A program made the translations under genes and the position numbers. Below are positions 7,828 through 13,100 of a stretch of 13,100 nt of DNA, one piece after another. A model generated the notes under the pieces. The model did no database searches. It saw nothing but the letters and a program-made list of their open reading frames with translations, and was not told where the DNA came from. Source of the stretch: Myxococcales bacterium (GTDB lineage Bacteria; Myxococcota; Myxococcia; Myxococcales; Anaeromyxobacteraceae); contig JAJXSQ010000028.1 in NCBI GenBank assembly GCA_021784495.1, positions 1 to 13,100 of the forward strand, given 5' to 3'. How positions within the stretch are numbered: position 1 is the stretch's first letter; the number at the start of each line of letters is the position of its first letter.

Positions 7828-7880
7828 GCCCACATGTCGGACCGAGCCGCCGCGCCGCGTCGCGGCGCACGGGCGCTGGC

Positions 7881-7910
7881 TTGACAGGCGCGGAAGGGCG
7901 CCGCTAAATT
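7881..7910 (+). promoter_or_regulatory. Sigma-70-type promoter for the metX-homoserine dehydrogenase gene
   Basis: A consensus -35 TTGACA (7881-7886) is followed after 18 bases by TAAATT (7905-7910; 4 of 6 to TATAAT), an AT patch that stands out here. Transcription should start near 7917, only about 9 bases before the ATG at 7926. No Shine-Dalgarno sequence is visible before that ATG, so the message probably has a very short leader. Confidence 0.65.
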
Positions 7911-7925
7911 CGCGGCCCATCCAGC

Positions 7926-10154
7926 ATGACGGATCGACGCCAGAGCTCCCGCCGCGCGGCGCCAGGCGCGGGGCGGGCGGCGTTCGTCTCGCCGGAGACC
8001 CGCGCGCTCGAGCTCGACGGCGCCGTCGAGCTCGAGCTGGGCGGGCGCCTCGCGGAGGTCCGCGTGGCCTTCCGCACCTGGGGCGAGCTCGATCCCGACG
8101 GCGCGAACGCGGTGATCGTCTGCCATGCCCTGACCGGCTCGGCCGACGCCGATCTCTGGTGGACCCGGATGTTCGGCCCGGGGCGCGCGCTCGACCCGTC
8201 CCGCGACTTCGTCGTCTGCTCGAACATCCTGGGCAGCTGCTACGGGACGACCGGACCGACCTCGCTCGACCCGGCCACCGGGCGCCCCTACCACGGCGGC
8301 TTCCCGGCCATCACCGTCCGGGACATGGTCCGCGTCCAGCACGCGCTCGCGCTCCGGCTCGGGATCCGGCGGATCCGGATGGTGATCGGCGGCTCCCTCG
8401 GCGGGATGCAGGCGCTCGAGTGGGCCCTGTGCCACCCGGAGATGGTCGAGTCGGTGGTCTTCATCGCGTCGGCGGCGCGCCACGCGGCCTGGGCCATCGG
8501 CCTCGGGGAGGCGCAGCGCCAGGCGATCCTGGCGGATCCGCGCTGGCGAGACGGCCGCTACGACGAGGCGGACCCGCCCGCCGCCGGGCTGGCGGCGGCG
8601 CGGATGATGGCGATGCTCTCCTACCGGAGCTTCGCCTCGTTCGAGGAGCGCTTCGGCCGCCGGCCGCAGACCGCGGACCTCTTCGCGGTCGAGAGCTACC
8701 TCCGCTTCCAGGGGCAGCAGCTCGTCGACCGCTTCGACCCGGCCAGCTACGTGGCCCTCACCCGGGCGATGGACACCCACGACGTCTCGCGCGGCCGCGG
8801 CGACTTCGACGACGTCCTCCGGGGCCTGGCGCAGCCGATGCTGGTCGTCTCGATCGACTCCGACGTCCTCTACTGGCCCGCGGAGCAGCGGGAGGTGGCG
8901 CGCCTGGTCCCGGGGGCGCGCCTCGCGGTGCTCGACTCCCCGCACGGCCACGACGCCTTCCTCATCGACGTCGACCGCCTCTCCGGTCTGGTCGCCGACT
9001 TCCGCGGCCGCCCGGCGCGGGTGGCCGTCGCGAACGACGCCGTGGACCGCGCCTACGCCGGGAGCGGGCTGTCGCTCCTCGTCATGGGGAAGGGACAGGT
9101 CGGCGGCGCGCTCCTCGACCAGCTGGCCGCCCAGCGCGCCGGGCTCGAGCGGGACTACGACGTGGTGCTCCGGGTCGTCGGGATCGCCGACCGGCACGGC
9201 GCCGTCGTCGACGAGCAGGGGGTCGATCTCGCGGGGTGGCGCCGGGCGCTGGCGGCGGCGCCCGCCACCGGGCCGGTCGACGCGGCCTCCGCCCCGGCGC
9301 TCCTCGACCGGCTCGTCGGCCTCCCCCGGCCGGTGCTGGTCGACCTCACGGGCGCCGACGGGATGGAGGAGGTCTACGAGCAGGCGTTCCGCCGGGAGAT
9401 CGACGTGATCGGCGCCAACAAGCGGCCGCTCGCCATCTCCGGGCGCCGCGCCCTCCAGCTCAACGAGGTCCGCCGCCAGCACCACCGCCTCTTCGCGCAC
9501 GACACCGCCGTGGGCGCGAGCCTCCCGGTCCTCGACACCGTGCGCAGGCTGGTCCAGGCGGGGGACCGGATCGTCCGGATCGAGGGATCGCTCTCCGGGA
9601 CCCTCGGGTACCTCTGCGGCGAGGTGGCGAAGGGCGTGGCGCTCTCCATGGCCACGCGGTGGGCGGTCGGCCTCGGCTACACCGAGGCCGACCCGCGGGA
9701 CGACCTGTCCGGCCTCGACTCGGCCCGCAAGGCGCTCATCCTCGCCCGCGAGGCCGGGCTCTCGCTCGAGCTCTCCGACGTGCAGATCGAGCCCTTCCTG
9801 CCGCTCGCCCTGCTCGAGCCGGTGGAGCTGATCGCCTCGCTGCGCCGGCACGACGCCGCGCTCGCCGGCGAGGTGATGCGCCTGCGGGCCGGCGGGAGGC
9901 ACCTGCGCTACCTCACGACGATCGTCCCGGCCGGCGACGGGCGGGCCGCGATCCGGGTCGGGCCGGTCGCGGTCGACCCGCACCACCCGGCGGCGCGCCT
10001 CTCGGGCGTCGAGGCCTTCGTCGCCTTCACCACCGAGCGCCACGCGGAGCGCCCGCTGCTCGTCCAGGGCGCGGGGGTCGGCGGGGCGCTCACCGCCGGC
10101 GGGGTGCTCGCCGAGATCCTGCGGCTCCGCGGCGAGGGCGGCGGCGCGCGCTGA
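7926..10154 (+). CDS. metX: Fusion of homoserine O-acyltransferase (MetX) and homoserine dehydrogenase
   Basis: This 742-aa protein joins two enzymes of methionine synthesis. Residues about 20-355 are MetX (alpha/beta hydrolase; homoserine + acyl-CoA to O-acylhomoserine): HALTGS (67-72), nucleophile elbow GGSLGG with Ser157, catalytic Asp313 in DSDVLY and His342 in GHDAFL. After a link at about 358-380, residues about 382-735 are homoserine dehydrogenase (aspartate semialdehyde to homoserine): Rossmann loop GKGQVGG (388-394), GANKRP (496-501), a full match to the family signature at 580-602 with Asp593, Asp598 and Lys602, and the terminal block QGAGVGGALTAGGV (714-727). There is no ACT domain, so threonine feedback in cis is not expected. 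The dehydrogenase tail resembles that of ThrA-type enzymes. The frame is unbroken, and promoter position supports the ATG at 7926. Acetyl- versus succinyl-CoA use cannot be read here. Confidence 0.93.
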   Translation: MTDRRQSSRRAAPGAGRAAFVSPETRALELDGAVELELGGRLAEVRVAFRTWGELDPDGANAVIVCHALTGSADADLWWTRMFGPGRALDPSRDFVVCSNILGSCYGTTGPTSLDPATGRPYHGGFPAITVRDMVRVQHALALRLGIRRIRMVIGGSLGGMQALEWALCHPEMVESVVFIASAARHAAWAIGLGEAQRQAILADPRWRDGRYDEADPPAAGLAAARMMAMLSYRSFASFEERFGRRPQTADLFAVESYLRFQGQQLVDRFDPASYVALTRAMDTHDVSRGRGDFDDVLRGLAQPMLVVSIDSDVLYWPAEQREVARLVPGARLAVLDSPHGHDAFLIDVDRLSGLVADFRGRPARVAVANDAVDRAYAGSGLSLLVMGKGQVGGALLDQLAAQRAGLERDYDVVLRVVGIADRHGAVVDEQGVDLAGWRRALAAAPATGPVDAASAPALLDRLVGLPRPVLVDLTGADGMEEVYEQAFRREIDVIGANKRPLAISGRRALQLNEVRRQHHRLFAHDTAVGASLPVLDTVRRLVQAGDRIVRIEGSLSGTLGYLCGEVAKGVALSMATRWAVGLGYTEADPRDDLSGLDSARKALILAREAGLSLELSDVQIEPFLPLALLEPVELIASLRRHDAALAGEVMRLRAGGRHLRYLTTIVPAGDGRAAIRVGPVAVDPHHPAARLSGVEAFVAFTTERHAERPLLVQGAGVGGALTAGGVLAEILRLRGEGGGAR

Positions 10155-10194
10155 CCTGCGGGCGCGCGCGCTCCGGCCACCCAAATCCGGTTGA

Positions 10195-10223
10195 GGCGCC
10201 ACCCGGCCGCCGGTGGAGGCGCC
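10195..10223. other. Stem-loop between metX-homoserine dehydrogenase and the NO reductase
   Basis: GGCGCC (10195-10200) pairs with GGCGCC (10218-10223), and inside it ACC (10201-10203) pairs with GGT (10212-10214) across a small bulge. It begins 41 bases past the metX-hom stop. No T-run follows, so it may be a weak or Rho-assisted terminator, or simply chance. The rest of 10155-10331 holds the promoter and repeat listed below and no gene. Confidence 0.3.
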
Positions 10224-10267
10224 GGGGCCGGGGCGGAGAAGCGCCCGGGATCCGGGGGGATGCGGGC

Positions 10268-10283
10268 TGGCCGGTCCATTGCT
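10268..10283 (+). promoter_or_regulatory. Sigma-54 (-24/-12) promoter for the nitric oxide reductase
   Basis: TGGCCGG-N4-TTGCT matches TGGCACG-N4-TTGCW except for two inner bases of the -24 half. The essential GG and GC doublets and spacing are intact and the -12 half is perfect. The predicted start is near 10294, about 38 bases before the ATG. Known NO-detoxifying reductases (E. coli norVW, Ralstonia norAB) are activated through sigma-54 by NorR, which fits this gene. I found no clear pair of NorR-type sites upstream. Confidence 0.55.
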
Positions 10284-10292
10284 CTGGTCCGC

Positions 10293-10316
10293 GGCGCGCC
10301 GCCGACGAGGCGCGCC
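10293..10316. repeat. Duplicated 8-bp palindrome in the leader of the NO reductase gene
   Basis: GGCGCGCC-GCCGACGA-GGCGCGCC: the same self-complementary octamer appears twice with an 8-base spacer. As RNA the copies could pair into an 8-bp hairpin just before the GGAG at 10324-10327. As DNA they could be paired protein sites over the predicted transcription start. Either way the location suggests a control element; chance is possible in such DNA. Confidence 0.35.
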
Positions 10317-10331
10317 ATCCCACGGAGACCC

Positions 10332-12614
10332 ATGAGCCAGACCGCCCGAGCCGTCGTCCTGTTCGTCATCGTCGCTGCCTTCACGGTCCTGCTGTTCGGC
10401 GGGGCCCAGATCGCGAAGCACAAGCCGCCCATCCCGGACCGGGTCGTCGCCGAGGACGGCCGCCTGGTCACCACCGGCGCCGAGATCCTCGCGGGGCAGC
10501 GGTCCTACCTGGAGCGCGGCGGCCAGTCGACCGGCTCCGTCTGGGGCCACGGCAGCTACCTCGCCCCGGACTGGACGGCCGACGCCCTGCACCGGACCGC
10601 GCTCGCGGCCGCCGGCCTCCGCCGCGGGCTCTCGCCCGCCGCCGCCGCGTCCTTCACCCAGGCCGATCTCGAGGCGCTCGACCCCGGCGAGCGCGGCCGG
10701 GTGGAGGCCGAGGTCGCCGCCGAGCTGAAGCGGAACCGCTGGGACGCCGCGACCGGGACGCTCACGCTCTCCGCGGGCGAGGCCGCGGCCCTCCCCGCGC
10801 TGCGCGCCCACTACGCGCGCCTCTTCGCCGGCGGGGACGACGCGATGTCGATCCCCGCCGGCTTCGTCCCGGACGCCGCGGAGGCGGGCCGGATCGCCGA
10901 CTTCTTCTTCTGGAGCGCCTGGGCGGCGGGGACCGATCGCCCGGGGGAGGCGATCACCTACACCGCCAACTGGCCCTTCGACCCGCTCGCCGGGAACCGG
11001 CCGCTCCCCTCGGCGCTCGTCTGGTCGATCGTCTCGGTGGTCCTCCTGATCGCCGGGATCGCGGTGGCGATCTTCGCGTACCTGCGGCTGCGCGCGAAGG
11101 ATCCGGAGCACGTCCCGGCGATCCCGGCGCTCGGCACCCCCCGGCCCACCCCGAGCCAGCGCGCGACGCTGCCGTTCTTCGTCATCGCCATCGTCCTCTT
11201 CGGGCTGCAGGTGGTGCTCGGATCGATCACCGGCCACTACGCGGTCGAGGGGAACCGGATCTTCGGCGTCGAGACGGCGCGGATCCTCCCCTACGCGGCG
11301 AGCCGGACCTGGCACCTCCAGCTCGCGGTCTTCTGGATCGCCACCTGCTGGCTCGCCACCGGGCTCTTCATCGGCCCGGCGGTGGGCGGGCGCGAGCCCC
11401 GCGGGCAGCGGGCCCTCACCCTGGCGCTCCTCGGGGCGCTCGTCGTGGTCGTGGTGGGCGCGCTCGCCGGGACCTACCTCGGGGTCATGGGCAAGCTCGC
11501 CGGGCCGGACGGGTGGCTCTTCGGCCACCAGGGCTACGAGTACGTCGAGCTCGGCCGGGTCTGGCAGATCGGCCTCATCGCCGGGATGCTCCTCTGGCTG
11601 TGGCTCGTCCACCGCGCGCTCCGGCCGGCCCTCGCCGGCGAGGCGGATCGCGGTGGCCTGACCCACCTCCTGCTCTACTCGGCGGTCACCATCCCGCTCT
11701 TCTACTCGGTCGGCCTCCTCTACTCCCCGAACACGCACCTGGCGGTGGCCGATTACTGGCGCTGGTGGGTCGTCCACCTCTGGGTGGAGAACTTCTTCGA
11801 GGTCTTCGCGACCGTCGCCGTCGCCTTCGTGCTCACCCGCATCGACGCGGTGGGCGAGCGGGCGGCGCTGCGCACCACGCACTTCTCCATCGCCCTCTAC
11901 CTCGGCGCCGGGATCATCGGGACCTTCCACCACCTCTACTTCTCCGGGTCGCCGCTCTTCATCACCGCCCTCGGGGCGACCTTCTCCGCGCTGGAGGTGG
12001 TGCCGCTGGCGCTGCTCGGCTTCGAGGTGAGCGAGCACCTGCGGCTCGTCCGCTCCGGGCCCGCGGCCCGCCCCTGGCGCTGGCCCCTCCGCTTCTTCAT
12101 GGCGGTGGCCTTCTGGAACATGCTCGGGGCCGGGGTCTTCGGGTTCCTCATCAACCCGCCGATCGTCCTGTACTACGCGCAGGGGCTCGACACGACGCCC
12201 ATCCACAGCCACGGCGCGCTCTTCGGCGTGTACGGGTTCCTCGCCATCGCCCTCATGCTCTTCTCGATGCGGAGCATCGTCCGGCCCGAGGCCTGGTCCG
12301 ATCGCCTCCTCCGGGTGGCCTTCTGGGGGCTCAACCTCGGCCTCTTCCTGATGATGTTCGTCTCGCTGCTCCCGGCGGGCATCTACCAGCTGCGCGAGGC
12401 GGTCGCGAAGGGCACCTGGTGGGCGCGCAGCCCCGCGGTGACCGGGAGCGCCTTCATCCACGCGGCGACGTGGGCGCGGCTGGTGCCCGACCTCGTCTTC
12501 GACGTCGGCGTGCTGGCGCTGCTCGCCTTCGTCGGCCGGGCGGTGCTGGTCGACGCGGCGCTCCGGCGAGCCGAGCGGCTCGAGGACCGGGACGCGCCGC
12601 GCCGGGCGGCCTGA
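10332..12614 (+). CDS. norB: Quinol-dependent nitric oxide reductase (qNOR), single-subunit NorB
   Basis: This 760-aa integral membrane enzyme reduces two NO to N2O with electrons from quinol. After a first membrane helix (about 7-28), a large outer-face domain (about 32-225) resembles NorC but has no CxxCH, so no haem c, as expected for qNOR. A bundle of about 12-13 more helices forms the haem-copper-oxidase-like core. Ligands are complete: His328 (TWHLQL) and His627 for low-spin haem b, His625 (PIHSHGALFG) for haem b3, and His482 (VHLWVE), His533 and His534 (FHHLYFSG) for non-haem iron. The conserved glutamates are Glu486 and Glu555. Length is typical. The frame opens earlier, but the ATG at 10332 with GGAG 4 bases before it starts the normal N-terminus. 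It stands alone, without norC, norD or norQ, suggesting NO detoxification or a partial denitrification role. Also called norZ. Confidence 0.97.
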   Translation: MSQTARAVVLFVIVAAFTVLLFGGAQIAKHKPPIPDRVVAEDGRLVTTGAEILAGQRSYLERGGQSTGSVWGHGSYLAPDWTADALHRTALAAAGLRRGLSPAAAASFTQADLEALDPGERGRVEAEVAAELKRNRWDAATGTLTLSAGEAAALPALRAHYARLFAGGDDAMSIPAGFVPDAAEAGRIADFFFWSAWAAGTDRPGEAITYTANWPFDPLAGNRPLPSALVWSIVSVVLLIAGIAVAIFAYLRLRAKDPEHVPAIPALGTPRPTPSQRATLPFFVIAIVLFGLQVVLGSITGHYAVEGNRIFGVETARILPYAASRTWHLQLAVFWIATCWLATGLFIGPAVGGREPRGQRALTLALLGALVVVVVGALAGTYLGVMGKLAGPDGWLFGHQGYEYVELGRVWQIGLIAGMLLWLWLVHRALRPALAGEADRGGLTHLLLYSAVTIPLFYSVGLLYSPNTHLAVADYWRWWVVHLWVENFFEVFATVAVAFVLTRIDAVGERAALRTTHFSIALYLGAGIIGTFHHLYFSGSPLFITALGATFSALEVVPLALLGFEVSEHLRLVRSGPAARPWRWPLRFFMAVAFWNMLGAGVFGFLINPPIVLYYAQGLDTTPIHSHGALFGVYGFLAIALMLFSMRSIVRPEAWSDRLLRVAFWGLNLGLFLMMFVSLLPAGIYQLREAVAKGTWWARSPAVTGSAFIHAATWARLVPDLVFDVGVLALLAFVGRAVLVDAALRRAERLEDRDAPRRAA

Positions 12615-12619
12615 GCCCG

Positions 12620-12663
12620 GGCGCCGGGGGGGGCGGCGTGGGCCGCCGCCTTGCCCCGGCGCC
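12620..12663 (+). terminator. Two-tier stem-loop after the NO reductase, probable transcript end
   Basis: An outer perfect 10-bp stem (GGCGCCGGGG, 12620-12629, with CCCCGGCGCC, 12654-12663) encloses an inner perfect 6-bp hairpin (GGCGGC, 12632-12637, with GCCGCC, 12642-12647). It begins 5 bases after the stop codon. There is no U-tract, so it is not a textbook intrinsic terminator, but the strength and placement suggest transcript termination or 3'-end protection. Confidence 0.5.
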
Positions 12664-12679
12664 GGCGCCGGCTTAAACC
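12651..12679 (+). promoter_or_regulatory. Possible promoter for methionine aminopeptidase
   Basis: TTGCCC (12651-12656), 17 bases, then TAAACC (12674-12679) is a weak sigma-70-like pair, and the CTTAAA patch is the only AT-rich spot in this gap. Transcription would start at about the A of the ATG (12686), giving a leaderless message. The -35 overlaps the stem-loop above. Confidence 0.3.
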
Positions 12680-12685
12680 GGAGGC

Positions 12686-13100
12686 ATGACCGAGGCCGCG
12701 AGCCCCGCCGGGACCAGGCCCGGCCGCAACGATCCCTGCTGGTGCGGGAGCGGCCTGAAGTACAAGCGCTGCCACCTCCCGGCGGACGAGCGCGGCGCGC
12801 CGGCGACTCGACCGGGTCGCCGCGCGGTCGCGCCGGGGCGGGTGACCCCGGGCCGGGCCGTGCCCGCCTCGATCCCTCGCCCCGACTACGTCGGGACGGG
12901 GCGGCCGGTGGCCCAGGGAAAGGACGTGAAGGACGCCGGGGAGCTCGAGCGGCTCCGGCGCGCCTGCCGCGCGGCGGCGCGGGTCCTCCGCGTCGGCGGC
13001 GAGGCCGTCCGGCCCGGGATCACCACCGACGCGCTGGACGACCTCTGCCACGCGGAGACGGTCCGGCTCGGGGGCTACCCGAGCCCGCTCGGCTACCGCG
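12686..13100 (+). CDS. map: Methionine aminopeptidase type I with N-terminal SEC-C zinc motif (3' end beyond window)
   Basis: The first 138 codons are present; the gene runs off the right edge. The start MTEAASPAG is followed by a SEC-C motif at 13-31 (GRNDPCWCGSGLKYKRCHL; zinc ligands Cys18, Cys20, Cys29, His30), an Arg/Pro-rich link, and the beginning of the type I aminopeptidase fold: helices at about 85-102, VRPGITTDALDDLCH (108-122) and GGYPSPLGYR (129-138). The catalytic metal ligands lie beyond the edge. The enzyme removes the initiator methionine from new proteins; the SEC-C finger is known in a subset of bacterial enzymes and may aid ribosome binding. GGAGG ends one base before the ATG, too close for a normal ribosome-binding site, so a leaderless start is possible. 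Confidence 0.92.
   Translation, partial: MTEAASPAGTRPGRNDPCWCGSGLKYKRCHLPADERGAPATRPGRRAVAPGRVTPGRAVPASIPRPDYVGTGRPVAQGKDVKDAGELERLRRACRAAARVLRVGGEAVRPGITTDALDDLCHAETVRLGGYPSPLGYR

Noticed and set aside
7610..7925. A small gene in the 316-bp divergent gap
   Set aside because: Short open frames exist, but none has a ribosome-binding site or recognisable product, and the area is filled with promoter-like elements.
10191..10331. Earlier start for qNOR adding 47 residues
   Set aside because: The added part is Gly/Arg-rich, includes the -24/-12 element and repeats, and qNOR proteins normally start right before the first membrane helix, as from the ATG at 10332.
10155..10331. FNR/NNR-type box (TTGAT-N4-ATCAA) or NsrR site before qNOR
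   Set aside because: I looked for it because these often control NO reductases; no such sequence is present in the gap.
7824..12461. A minus-strand open frame of 1,545 codons opposite metX-hom and qNOR
   Set aside because: The product is Asp/Glu/Arg/Pro repeats without any fold and lies antisense to two well-recognised enzymes.
8159..12676. A plus-strand open frame of 1,505 codons in another frame through metX-hom and qNOR
   Set aside because: It is Arg/Pro-rich nonsense crossing two real genes and the gap between them; codon use points to the other frame.
12383..13051. A 222-codon minus-strand frame across the end of qNOR and map
   Set aside because: It has no recognisable domain and is antisense to qNOR and to the SEC-C methionine aminopeptidase start.

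Overview
The window is about 75% GC by eye, with strong G/C preference at third codon positions and AT-rich patches almost only at promoters. It looks like ordinary bacterial chromosome. Receiver-less sigma-54 activators beside a flagellar basal-body operon, a quinol-type nitric oxide reductase and a SEC-C-tagged methionine aminopeptidase would suit a GC-rich deltaproteobacterium or Myxococcota member of the Anaeromyxobacter kind. That placement is an inference from composition and gene content. I see no IS element, CRISPR array, tRNA, rRNA or integrase.

Left part (1-7609, all minus strand). Reading in the direction of transcription, the order is: a FleQ-like sigma-54 activator without a sensor domain (7609-6464); a 113-bp gap; a secreted, cysteine-rich, TPR-like protein of unknown function (6350-4995); a second sensor-less sigma-54 activator (4998-3919); then flgB, flgC, fliE, fliF, fliG and the first 41 codons of a probable fliH that leaves the window at base 1. 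From 6350 down to 1 every junction is an overlap of 4-8 bases or a gap of at most 9 bases, so this is one translationally coupled operon. It builds the rod base (FlgB, FlgC), the rod/MS-ring adaptor (FliE), the MS ring (FliF), the rotor (FliG) and the start of the export apparatus (FliH). A good -24/-12 element precedes the FleQ-like gene and a weaker one precedes the 451-aa gene, which suggests a sigma-54 cascade.

Centre (7610-7925). This divergent intergenic region holds the minus-strand -24/-12 element, four copies of a TGACGCC-type motif around it, an isolated perfect palindrome (TTGACC-TTG-GGTCAA), and a TTGACA...TAAATT promoter ending 15 bases before the next plus-strand start.

Right part (7926-13100, plus strand). 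A 742-aa protein fuses homoserine O-acyltransferase (MetX) to a homoserine dehydrogenase domain, two successive steps of methionine synthesis in one chain. After a 177-bp gap with stem-loops and a second good -24/-12 element comes a complete 760-aa quinol-dependent nitric oxide reductase with all metal-ligand histidines in place. A two-tier stem-loop then separates it from a methionine aminopeptidase carrying an N-terminal SEC-C zinc motif, cut by the right edge after 138 codons.

The items most worth following up are the MetX-homoserine dehydrogenase fusion, the -24/-12 promoters before the NO reductase and the FleQ-like gene, and the unrecognised secreted protein that heads the flagellar operon.
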